DNA of 64,000 nucleotides from Avena insularis (lineage: Eukaryota > Streptophyta > Magnoliopsida > Poales > Poaceae). The translations under genes and the position numbers were made by a program. Location: NCBI GenBank assembly GCA_023614405.1, contig CM042697.1:158262149-158326148 (forward strand). Reading direction: 5' to 3'. Of the stretch, positions 1 to 10,650 are shown piece after piece. Within the stretch, counting starts at the first letter, position 1; every line of letters starts with the position of its first letter. The notes under the pieces are model-generated. The model made no database searches and was not told the origin of the DNA. It saw nothing but the letters and a program-made list of their open reading frames with translations.

Positions 1-116
1 TTGGATTTTCTTTGGATCTTCATTGTGTGACTAGTTCTGTGCGTAAAGTCGAGCTCAGAACACATGTGCATGATATAATTATGAGTATTCGCTTTATGTT
101 GCAGGACTAGAGGGTC

Positions 117-1575
117 ATGGATACGGGTGTAGAAATCAAAACTGAGCAGCAACGAATGGAACGAGAGGCCAAGGAGAAGGCCGATGCAGATGCAGCAAAT
201 CAGGGAGCATTGCCACCACCATCACCAATGAGGCCATTAATGGAGCAGAACTTTATGCAGTGTATGCAAATGATGCAAGAGACCTAGAACAAGTTCATGG
301 AAGAGTTGCTGGGACGAGCAAATCAGAGGGCATCTGAAGGTGGAGGAGTGAGTCTATCTGACTTCCAGAATGCAAGGCCGTTACCTTTTGCATCAGCTCC
401 TGAACCAATGGATGCAAAAGATTGGTTAGCAGATATAGAAAAAAAACTGAAGACTGTAGGTTGCAATGACGAGGAGAAATTGAGGTATGCAACTCATCTT
501 TTGATTGGACCTGCAGCATCATGGTGGGAGAATCATTTGGCCATGCAACAACCAGGAAGGGAGTTCACCTGGGAGGAGTTTAAGCAGAGATTCCATGAAT
601 ATCATGTTCCGGAGAGTGTTATGGAGTTGAAGCAGAGAGAATTTGAGGAGCTTCAGCAGGGATATACTAGTGTTATGAAGTATATCCGGGAGTTTAGTCA
701 ACTGTCTCGCTATGCTTAGGAGGATGCTAACACTGAAGAGAAGCGGAAGAAGCATTTTCTGTGTGGGTTAAACCCATTTGTGAAAATGCAGCTAAGGTTA
801 GCTAATAAGCAAACTTTTCAGAAGTTGCTGGTTGCATCCATTACTTTTGAAGATGATTATAAGAATGTCCAAGAGGATAGAAGGAAGAGAGCCAAGAAGG
901 AAACCAAGAGAATTTAGGCAAGTAAATTGAAACCCAATCTGGAGTTCAAACCCCGGAAAAAGAACCATGGTAACAATAACAATAACAATAAAAAGGGCAG
1001 GGGTGGAAATCAATCCAATCCAGGAAGGAATGTTATTTGTAACAACTGTGGAATTCCAGGGCATTTCCAGAGAGAATGCAAAAAGCCTGTAGTGATCTGT
1101 TACGGTTGTGGTCAGAAGGGGCATATCAAGCCCGATTGTCCGAGCAAACCACCAGGAGGTTGGCCTACCAAGGGAGGATGACAAACCAGTGGAGGATATG
1201 GACATCCCAATAAAAGAGGAAATACTGGCAAGAACAATAATGGAAAGAGGAACAGACCTATCGGGAAACTGAACTGTGCAACCCTTGAGGAGGTGGATAT
1301 TTTGGAGCATGCAGTGATAGGTACGCTCAATATCCTTACCAATCCCGACAAAGTTCTATTTGATACTGGTGCAACTACTTCATTATTTTCTGAAGAATTC
1401 TGTGATAAATTCGGGATTAGAAGGGCAATGTTAGAAAACCCTATGACCGTAGTTATGACAGGGGGAAATGTGTTTGTACGCCACATCAAACAAGATCAGG
1501 TTATCTCGATCTGTGGTTGTACATACTTTGCAGACCTTTATGTGATTCTTTTAAATGGAATTACAGTAGTGCTGG
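117..1575 (+). pseudogene. gag-pro: Element A gag and N-terminal protease (5' part)
   Basis: Capsid/nucleocapsid polyprotein running into aspartic protease. The frame opens at the ATG at 117, just after an acceptor-like tgttgcag, and stays in one frame to 1575. A retrotransposon Gag core lies around 380-720. Two intact CX2CX4HX4C zinc knuckles (CNNCGIPGHFQREC and CYGCGQKGHIKPDC) lie near 1036-1140. The protease active site reads LFDTGATTS near 1360. In-frame stops occur at 285-287 (TAG), 717-719 (TAG), about 915 (TAG) and 1179-1181 (TGA). The reading frame is cut at 1575 in the conserved VVLG segment by element B and resumes at 13866. Having two knuckles distinguishes A from B, which has one. 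Confidence 0.88.
1571..1575. repeat. Target-site duplication of element B, left copy (gctgg)
   Basis: The five bases gctgg directly before the LTR start TGTAACATCC at 1576 are repeated directly after the LTR end at 13860, at 13861-13865. A 5-bp duplication is the expected footprint of a Ty3-gypsy integrase. It fixes the outer limits of element B. Confidence 0.97.
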
Positions 1576-4500
1576 TGTAACATCCCTAAAATAATGTTTT
1601 CAAAGATTTCATATCATGCATGCATGCATATCATTTAGGGATCAAATTCAAACTCATTTTGAAAGAAAACAGAACTTGGGAGCTATGATTTTATGTGATC
1701 AAACATTAATCAAATGCTACTCTCCAATGGGAGATTATTTGTTCAAAACCAAACCTTGTTGCTCTCATTTTGTTTTACTTGATTGCTAGTGCTTAAACCA
1801 AAATTTACAAAACAAATATAGATTTAAAACCATTTTTAAAACTTGTTCAAATCAAGTGCTAAGTCACTGTGTATTTTGTTTTATCTATAGGACCAAGCTA
1901 ATATAGAGAGACCACATGATTTTATGCCCAGAAATATGAGTGTTACACTCTACAAAAATCCAGAAAAAGTTTGAATTCAAATGGTTTTAAAATCATTTGA
2001 AAATGTTTCCTGGAAATTCAAATAGAAAAAGAAAAGGAATAAAGAAATAAGAAAAGGCCAGCGCTACTAATCTAGCCCAACAGTGAAACCAGCCCACTAA
2101 GCCCACCCGTGGTTTTCCCCTCTCTCTCACTGCACTGCATTACGAGTCACTGACCGCCTGGGCCCATCCCCTCTTTCTTTCTCTCGCTGACAACCGCGGC
2201 CCACATGGCAGTCGTCGTCTCCACCACCAGCGACCAGTTCATCCCCAAATTACGCCGGGCGTTTCCTGTTTAATTCGCGGCTTCAATTCCCGTTCAATGC
2301 CTGAGTAAATCACGCCCGCGTTCTTTCTACTTAAACCCCCTCTGCCCCCTCTCCATTTTTCCCCAAACCCCAAGCACAGAGCGCCACCAGGCTGCTAGAA
2401 TTTGCCCTCACACCGCCGCGGTACTGAGCATCTCCGGCAGCAAATTCTGGTGAGTCCTGATGGCCCCTGTGCCTCTGATTCAAACGAGTGTGACCAGCAT
2501 GTCCTAGTGCACCTTCTGATACCATTTGTTTGCCTGCTCGTGACCCAGGACGCCGTCCCCGTTCATTTCTGTAAATGACCGAGCTGCCACTCAACTCCGG
2601 CGATCGATTACGGTAAATACTGAGCGCCCCTTGACCCCGCTTGCATACGACTTGGTTCACCTTGTCCTTGCGCAGCTACTGATGCCTCTGGTTTATGCTA
2701 GGAAGGTCCAGAGCGTCTGCAAGGACCCGACGCCGTGCACGACTCCGACGAGCTCCAGCGATCACCTCTGCGCGCCCCTTCGCCATCGAAGCCCACCTTG
2801 AGCATCAACAACACACGGCGAGCACAGTAAGCCCCTTCTCCCTCTCCCGCGCGACCTAGAACGTCGGCAACGACTCTGACAGAAACGTCGCCGCTAGCGC
2901 CGCCCATCCATGGTCGATAGATCTGTGGCCGTAGGATCTAAATCCAATGGGTGAGATTAGAAGCTAGGCGAAGAGGTACAGGCAGATCTGAGCCACGCGA
3001 TTTAGTTAGATCTGACGGTGCGCAAGCACGATCCGGTGCGAAGCTGTACCAGCCAACCAGAAGCTGCCGCATGGCATGTTCTTCGTTTTAAAATTCTGAA
3101 TTAAATCTATTAGATATTTAAACTTGTTTAATTCATAACTTTTGATTCCCACGTCCAAATTTGACAAATTTTATATCAATGGAATTAGAAGAGAAAGCCC
3201 TTTCCATATATGCAATGTTTTTAATGTTTTGCCTCTATTAAAATGGTTTTTTACAGAAACATATGTAGGCATAATTTGGGTATAACAATTATTTGAAAAA
3301 TGATTTAATGTTCAAATAAAGTTTATTTAGCTTTTTTTGTACTTGTTTATGATTCAGTACCATGCACTTGTCTTGTTTGGTGTAGAAAATCATCACATGG
3401 CATTATGCATGCATCCATATATTTTTGCTTGTATTTATTTTGTATGTGATTTTGGTGCTATTATTTTATGTGTAGATTTTGGTGCAAATAGTGATTGTGA
3501 TTGTGAGGATTGTAGCTACTCTCCAAACTACCAAGGCAAGTGGTGCTTCATGAGTTTATTCCTATGTTTTTCAAATATGCATTAGAAATATTTTGCTAGT
3601 CTTGCATGGATATTTTTGATCTATATGCTATGCTTGGGAAATCCTAGTAGTTGTAGAATTGCTAGAAATTTCAAAGTTAAGATGCTTATCTATGCCATGC
3701 TTAGCCTAGCTAGTAGCAACCAAGGGTGGTTATACATATATGCTATGATAAAATATTTCTAAGTCTTTGGACTTGTGTTTTACTTAATAAAACAACTAAG
3801 TGAATGAATCACCTGGGTGGAATGGAAGGAATGGTTTATGTTGAGTGGTTACACAAGGCCCATTTCCATGGTTTACCTTATGTATCTCACTTGTGGAAAG
3901 CCACCCAGGAACAAAGGGATTTGAGAGGCCAAATGTTAAGAAGCTTCTAGTGCAGCCACTTGGCAATATGGGCTCTGCCTGGATCATATAGGTTGCAATA
4001 ACTTAGCCATTTGGATAGTTGGTGGTAGTGGGATGATAGGTTGGAGCGCGTCCATTTGGTCTAAGGGAAGGCTTCTGAAAGGTCCTGTCTTGGTGAAAAT
4101 CAAGTCTTGTGGGGAAAGTGCACAACCTCTGCAGATGGAAGAATCTAAGTACTTAGCCATGTCCCTGGTATTGGACAATTTGAGCATCAAGACATGGAAG
4201 CTATCAAGAATCTCCTCATCCCAATTTCTAAGTAAAAACTTGTGGTTGAACAAGGGTGAAGGACCCCAATGTCTATTGGTGGTTCCTTGGGAAAGATTTT
4301 GATAAAGAAAACTTAGTGTTTTCAACTAATAGGCAAAACCTATTTTGAGCAAAGCAAGCCTAAGATACACTTAGCCAAAATGCATATAGTATTTAGTCCA
4401 CCAATATTCTACTAAGGTATCACTTGCCAATACTATTCCAATGTATTGACCCACTGTAGCTGTAACTTGTGATGTTGCAGGATATTCTGATGATGATAAG

Positions 4501-4757
4501 GGGTCATGAGTCTACACTCAACATGCTTGCCTATGGCACATGAAGATGAAGACTTATTTATCTTATTACATATTTGAACTCTTGTACTAGGCCTGTGGCC
4601 ATGGAGTTTGTAGAAGACTATGTTTGTCTCTGGAATGACTTGTAATAATGACCTTTGTTTCTGTGTACTTCATCTTAAACTGTGGATGCTAGCATTGATC
4701 CAGGGACTAGAATTGCAATCATAGGGATCCTTTCCTTTACAAAGGAGGGATCTTACA
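1576..4757 (+). repeat. 5' LTR of element B
   Basis: A 3182-bp LTR with ends TGTAACATCCC and GATCTTACA, nearly identical to 10651-13860. It carries an RY-type CATGCATGCATGCAT motif about 35 bases from its start. A GC-rich block at about 2050-3050, preceded by the TATA-like ctacttaaacccc near 2328, looks like promoter and leader. An intron-like AT-rich part follows. Relative to the 3' copy it lacks a short stretch near 2715 flanked by cgtc repeats and has a different junction near 2885-2910. Reading frames inside it are not conserved domains. Confidence 0.95.
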
Positions 4758-4759
4758 GA

Positions 4760-4773
4760 TGGTATCAGAGCAC
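4760..4773 (+). other. Primer-binding site of element B (tRNA-iMet type)
   Basis: TGGTATCAGAGCAC begins two bases after the 5' LTR. This matches the well-known plant retrotransposon primer site complementary to the 3' end of initiator methionine tRNA. The stretch from here to 5138 is untranslated leader, in which I recognise nothing else. Confidence 0.93.
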
Positions 4774-5138
4774 TGTGTTGCCTGTAGGATGATGACCCTA
4801 GGATTGGAAACCACTAAGGAAAAATTTTCAACAAACTTCCACACTTGTCTTATTCTTCTAGTAAACTTTTCTAATCTTCTTTTCTCATCTCTTTGATCGA
4901 AGGATACATTGTTAGCCTTTAGATTAGAAAGTGAAAGAAGAATGGAGCCTTATTAGTTGGACCACCACACTCATCATTACATTTCCAAAAAATTGACTAA
5001 GTTATATTGAAACTAGGTTGCTTGTGTTAGGTATGCCATGACTTGTGTTTTTTGATTTCCAAAGTTATGCATGTGATTCCTTGTCTTGTGAATTGTCTTA
5101 AATTGTGTTGATCCTAACTTGTTCTATCTTATAAATAG

Positions 5139-5948
5139 ATGCCTAATGTTACTATCGGCACGGCTGAAGAGTTCAAGGGAACTCGTATTGGCCCCCGTAT
5201 TATTGAGCTCACTAGTCTGCTCAATCTCCCTCTTCCTACTATCATGATGCTTCCCCTCACCAAGTTTGAGAGGAAAGACCTTTGGGGCTTCAAGGTTAAT
5301 CAGCCAGGACGCCATACTGAGCCAGCCATGGAGGCCGTCATCTTCAAGCTCATGCATGATGACAAGGAGAGAGGCCTTGAGGTAGTCATGTTGGATTTGA
5401 TTGGACGTTTACTAGGGAGACACTCTCGAGAGGTTAGGGGTACTCACTTCCACACCTTTGGTAGACGTGATGATGATGGTGAGGCCATTGATTTTGAGGA
5501 TACTTCGAGAGAGACGGCAGAGCCGATTCGCCTATACCTCCAGGACTTAGAGGTTCTTCTTAGGCACATAGACACTGATAGGACCAACGACATGCTTAGC
5601 AATGACGAACTCCAGGTGCTGCTTCGTGAGAAGGACAAGCTCTTCGCGGAGCAAGATGAGATAGTCAAAGAGATGGAGGCCAAGTTTGAGAGTCAAGACA
5701 GAAAGTTCAAGAGTCAAGAGAAGCGAGTCCAAGATAGGAACAAGAGGATTCGAGACATGACTGCAGAACTAGAGTCCAAGGACTTCGAGCTCGAGCATCA
5801 GCAGACCGTGATTGAGAGGCTTCGTTCACAGAAGAGGGCTCTCAAAGCCAAAGCAGAGACCTTGACCACCAATGTCGAGGAATACAAGACCGCTATGGAG
5901 AATGCAGGTCTTACATTTGTTGATGAGGAGGTTCATGCCGAGGAGTAG
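5139..5948 (+). CDS. Pre-gag coiled-coil ORF of element B
   Basis: An intact 269-codon frame between primer-binding site and gag, starting right after an acceptor-like ataaatag, so it may be reached by splicing. The N-terminal third is globular. Around residues 99-113 it reads RGTHFHTFGRRDDDG. Residues about 145-260 are a strongly predicted coiled coil rich in Glu, Lys, Arg and Gln, and the end is acidic. Element C has an ORF in the same position, with KGTRFEFFPRRDANG at about residue 102, then coiled coil and acidic tail, so the pattern G-T-x-F-x-x-F-x-R-R-D-x-x-G is shared. No known enzymatic domain is visible. It could be an accessory structural or regulatory protein, but its function is unknown. 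It is unbroken while the neighbouring gag-pol is not. Confidence 0.75.
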   Translation: MPNVTIGTAEEFKGTRIGPRIIELTSLLNLPLPTIMMLPLTKFERKDLWGFKVNQPGRHTEPAMEAVIFKLMHDDKERGLEVVMLDLIGRLLGRHSREVRGTHFHTFGRRDDDGEAIDFEDTSRETAEPIRLYLQDLEVLLRHIDTDRTNDMLSNDELQVLLREKDKLFAEQDEIVKEMEAKFESQDRKFKSQEKRVQDRNKRIRDMTAELESKDFELEHQQTVIERLRSQKRALKAKAETLTTNVEEYKTAMENAGLTFVDEEVHAEE

Positions 5949-6174
5949 TGATGACTACTCATTTACCTTTATTTATCATGTCTTTGATTATTGAGTCGCA
6001 ATGACCATCCAACATGTGGATGGCTTGCTATTGGTGTGTTTATTTTGCAAACTTGTTGTCTATGTTGTTGAACTTTTATTATTATGATGCATGTTTGGTG
6101 ATTGTTTATGTGATGTATTGTGCATGTTAGCATCTATGGGTATCTCATTCTTATCTCTATTGAACAAACCACAG

Positions 6175-7260
6175 ATGCCTCCCCGACGTGCCAATCCCAA
6201 CCCCAACAACAACAACATCACCCCTGAGATGCAGCAAATGATGACAGCTCAGACTCAGCTGATGCAAATGATGACTACGTTCATACATAATCAGAACAAA
6301 AACAACAATACCAACAATAATAACAACAACAATCAGAACAACCCACCGAGTTTTGACATGCTTACCAGGTTCTTAAGATTGAGGCCAGCAAAGTTCTCAG
6401 GAGCTACTGATCCTATGGTGGCCAATGATTGGCTACGCTCTGTGAATTAAGGACTTGGTAACTGTTGGCTGTACTGATGAAGAAAAAGTTAGATTTGCAG
6501 CTCACTTGTTGGAAGGACCAGCAGCCACTTGGTGGGATAATTTCCAGATCACCACTCCCATTGAGGATGTGACATGGGCTATCTTCGAAGATGGTTTCCG
6601 TACTGCTCACATCTCATCCGGAGTGATGAGTTTGAAGAAGAAAGAGTTCCATAACTTGAAGCAGCACCACCGCAGCGTGGCTGAATACATTGAGGAGTTC
6701 AACAATATGGCGCGATATGCACCGGATGAAGTTGACAATGATGCTAAGAGGAAGGAAAAGTTCCTTGAAGGGTTGAATGATGAACTGAACCTGCAGTTAG
6801 CTGTGGCCTATGTTCCCACATACCGGTCTCTTTGTGACAAGGCTGCTATTTTGGAGAGCAAGATGAAACAAGTTGAAAGAAGGAAGAGAAAGCACTCTGA
6901 CAAGCACAGCTCGGGATCGTCTCACAAGCGTTCCCATTATGATGACAGTGGGAGTTCTGGATCCCGCAAGCATGGGAAGTTCAACAAGCCCCACAACCAC
7001 AACCGTTATCATGACAACAAGCACAACCGTAGTCATGACAACGATAAGTACAAGAATCACAAGGGTGGATATAAGAGCCACCACAATGGAAGTGGAAGTG
7101 GCAGTGGAAGCCAGCCTGTCAAGAAGGATCTTAGTCAGGTTGAATGTTTCAAGTGCAAGAAGATGGGGCATTATGCAAATGAATGCCCAGAAAAGAAAGT
7201 TGAAGGACCTAACAAGCCCAACCCTTTTCAAAAGGGACAAGTGAACCATAACAATGTGGA
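6175..7260 (+). pseudogene. gag: Element B gag
   Basis: The start is the ATG at 6175 (MPPRRANPNPNNNN) after a cacag acceptor-like site; upstream in-frame ATGs such as 6091 lack Gag character. An Asn/Gln-rich N-terminus is followed by a Gag core (WLRSV near 6430, WWDNF near 6532, [11 protein letters not shown] near 6700). A His/Ser/Lys-rich basic stretch comes next. One intact zinc knuckle, [14 protein letters not shown], lies near 7147. A one-base insertion near 6440 throws the first 90 codons out of frame with the rest, which is open from about 6455 through protease and into RT. 5949-6174 is spacer between the pre-gag ORF and gag with nothing recognised. Confidence 0.9.
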
Positions 7261-9072
7261 GGAAATCTATGAAGAGCCAGATGTTGTTGCTGGTAAGTTC
7301 AAACTCAATTCTATTCCAGCACTTGTTCTTTTTGATACTGGAGCATCGCATTCATTCATATCAAAAGCATTTGTTGATAGAAATGGGTTTCCAACTAAAA
7401 ACATTGGGTGTCCAATAAAAGTAAGTTCTCCAGGTGGAGATATGATAATAAGTCTTGGATGCAGGGATCTAGTGATAAAATTTGGAAAGCATAAGTTTCC
7501 AGTGAGTCTGATAATCCTAGAATCCCAAGGACTGGATGTAATTTTGGGAATGGATTGGATGACCAAGTATGAAGGAGTACTAGATTGTGCCAATCGTACT
7601 ATTGCACTCATAACCCCGGAAAAGAAACGGATTAGATTCAAGTCTAACTTTGAATCAAAAGGGAGTAAGCTTAATTCTCTTAAGGGGGTTAGCATAGACA
7701 GTGTGCCTATTGTGAGTGAATATCCAGATGTGTTTCCGGAAGAATTACCGGGAATGCCACCTGATAGAGATGTGGAATTTGTTATTGATTTGCTACTAGG
7801 ATCTGGACCAATAGCAAAGAGACCATACAAGATGTCAGTGGATGAGTTGAAAGAACTCAAGAAGCGGCTTGGAGAACAGTTGCAGAAAGGATTTATCCAA
7901 CCAAGTTCTTCATCTTGGGGAGCACCAGTTTTGTTTGTGGAAAAGAAAGATATAAGTCAAAGGTTATGCATAGATTACAGTTCACTCATTGAGGTGACTA
8001 TCAAGAACAAATACCCTTTGCCTAGAATCAATGACTTGTTTGATCAGTTAGAAGGAGCTTGTGTGTTCTCAAAGATTGATCTCCGGTCAGGTTATTTCCA
8101 ACTCAAGATAAGGGAACAAGACATACCTAAGACAACTTTCACCACAAGGTATGGATTGTATGAGTATACCGTGATGCCATTTGGTTTGACCAATGCACCA
8201 GCATACTTCATGAATATGATGAACAAGGTGTTCTTGGAATTCCTTGATAAGTTTGTTGTCGTTTTATCGATGACATTTTGATCTACTCCAAGAGCAAAGA
8301 AGAGCATGAGGGACATTTACGTTTGATACTTGAGAAGCTTAGATAGCATAAGCTGTATGCCAAATTCAGCAAGTGTGAATTTTGGTTAAATGAAGTTGGT
8401 TTTATTGGACACGTTGTGTCAGGAGATGGTGTAGAAGTTGATCCTGCTAAAGTTTCAGCTGTAACTGAATGGGAATCACCTAAGTCAGTCAAAGAGGTTC
8501 GTAGTTTCCTTGGCTTGGCAGGATACTACAGAAGGTTCATTGAGAATTTCTCCAAGGTAGCTAAACCTATGATGGAATTGTTAAAGAAAGACAAGAAATT
8601 TGCTTGGTCTGAGGGTTGTGAACTCAGTTTTCAAGAATTGAAGAAGAGACTAGTGACAGCACCAGTCTTATGTTTGCCAGATTTGGAGAAAGATTTTCAA
8701 GTGTATTGTGATGCATCTCATCATGGATTAGGTGCAGTACTTATGCAAGAAGGGAAAGTTGTGGCTTATGCCTCGAGACAACTCAAAACTCATGAAGTAA
8801 ACTATCCTACTCATGATTTAGAGTTAGCCTCTGTTGTCCATGCACTCAAAACATGGAGACACTATCTTTTGGGAAAGCGATGTGAAGTGTTCACAGATCA
8901 CAAGAGTTTAAAGTATATATTCACCTAGAAAGAAATTAACATGAGACAAAGAAGATGGCTAGAACTCATCAAGGACTATGACTTGAGTTTGCAATACCAC
9001 CCCGGTAAATCAAATGTTGTAGCGGATGCTCTAAGCCGTAAGGTTTTTGTGAATGGCCTTACAAAAGGATAA
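7261..9072 (+). pseudogene. pol: Element B protease, reverse transcriptase and RNase H
   Basis: Protease active site [10 protein letters not shown] lies near 7330 and the conserved ILGMDWM near 7550. RT begins near 7740 ([14 protein letters not shown]) and continues through [10 protein letters not shown] and [12 protein letters not shown] one-base deletion near 8264 falls in the catalytic Asp-Asp box and ends that frame at 8281. The frame is also stopped by TAG near 8343. RNase H is recognisable at about 8690-9045 ([13 protein letters not shown], then [10 protein letters not shown]), with TAG at 8926-8928 and a stop near 9070. It would copy element RNA to DNA, but this copy cannot make active RT. 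Confidence 0.92.
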
Positions 9073-10638
9073 TTGCCAGATGATCTGTGTGCCCAATTTA
9101 GAGATCTCAGATTGGAGATTGTGCCTGAGGGACATCTCATGACTTTGGATGTTCAACCCACTTTGTTGGACAAGATCAAAGAAGCCCAAAAGACAGATAT
9201 GGAAATTGAAGGGATCAAGGAAAAGATTGGCAAGGGAAAAGCCAAAGGATTCCATGAAGACGAACATGGTACTTTATAGCATGGAAAACGTATCTGTGTT
9301 CCACAGGATCCAGAACTTCGAAAGCTGATATTACAAGAAGCACATAACTCACCATATTGTATTCATCCGGGTAACACCAAAATGTACATGGATATGAAGG
9401 AAAGATTTTGGTGGAATAATCTCAAGAAGGACATCGCCGAACATATTGCTTTGTGTGATGTATGTAGTAGAGTGAAAGCGGAACATCAGAAACCAGCAGG
9501 ATTGTTACAACCACTACCTATTCCTGATTGGAAGTGGGACAAGATTGGTATGGATTTCATCACAGGATTGCCAAGGACCCGGTAAGGATATGATTCCATT
9601 TTGGTAGTAGTGGATCGCCTAATTAAAGTGGCTCATTTCATACCCGTGAAGACAACTTACACAAGTGCTAAGTTAGCCAAGATCTATATGAGTAGAATTG
9701 TATGTCTACATGGAGTACCCAAGAGTATTGTGTCTGATAGGGGAACTCAATTCATTTCTCATTTTTGGAGGCAGCTGCATGAGTCATTGGGAACGAGGTT
9801 GGAATTCAGCACTTCATTTCATCCTCAAACTGATGGACAGACAGAAAGGACTAATCAGATTCTTGAAGATATGTTGAGAGCATGTGCTCTAGACTATGGA
9901 GCCAGTTGGGATGAAAGTCTGCCTTACGCAGAATTCTCTTACAATAACAGCTATCAAGCCAGTATTGATATGGCACCATTTGAGTTTCTCTATGGGAGAA
10001 AGTGTACCACCCCATTGCTATGGAATGGTGTGGGAGAAAGAAGTTTGTTCGGACCAGAACTAATCAAAGAGGCTGAAGAGAAAGTCAAGCTAGTTAAGGA
10101 CAGATTGAAGATAGCACAGTCCTGACAAAAGAGCTACGCAGATCCTAAGCGTAGAGAAGTCACCTATGAAGTAGGTGATAGAGCTTATCTTAGAGTGTCA
10201 CCACTTCGTGGAGTGAAGAGGTTTGGTGTCAAACGTAAATTGGCCCCAAGATATGTTGGACCATTCAAGATTCTGAGTCCTAAAGGAGAAGTAGCTTATG
10301 AGATTGAATTGCCAGAGTCTTTGTCAGCTGTTCATAATGTGTTTCTTGTGAGTCAGCTTAAGAAATGTCATCCAGAAATGGAAGAGATTTCTTTGAAAGA
10401 TACTATACCTTTGGAAGAGGTTCAATTGGAGAGTGATCTCACCTATGAAGAGAAACCTATCAAGATTCTTGAGACTGCAAAAAGAGTTACTCGGACTAAG
10501 ACTATCAAATTCTGCAAAGTCCAATGGAACTATCATTCCGAAGAAGAAGCAACTTGGGAAAGAGAAGATGACCTTCGGAAAGACCACCCTCACCTATTTG
10601 CTAGCCAACCCGAATCTCGAGGGCGAGATTCACCTTAA
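9073..10638 (+). pseudogene. int: Element B integrase and chromodomain
   Basis: The integrase zinc-binding segment reads H-x-H near 9350-9365 and CDVC near 9454. The catalytic core shows GMDFITGLP near 9550, VSDRGTQF near 9740 and the Glu in DGQTERTNQ near 9832, so D, D and E are all present. A GPFKIL segment near 10260 precedes the chromodomain at about 10480-10600, where VQWNYHSEEEATWERE is clear. Chromodomains direct integration to chromatin in this lineage. Stops occur at 9277-9279, 9583-9585 and 10123-10125. The coding region ends at 10638, directly before the polypurine tract. Confidence 0.92.
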
Positions 10639-10650
10639 GGGGGTTAGATT
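10635..10650 (+). other. Polypurine tract of element B
   Basis: Purine-rich ttaagggggttagatt lies immediately before the 3' LTR start at 10651. This is the expected plus-strand primer position. It overlaps the end of the chromodomain frame. Confidence 0.85.

Noticed and set aside
2331..2907. Minus-strand frames in the element B LTR
   Set aside because: They lie opposite a promoter/leader region, have no recognisable domain and are altered in the second LTR.
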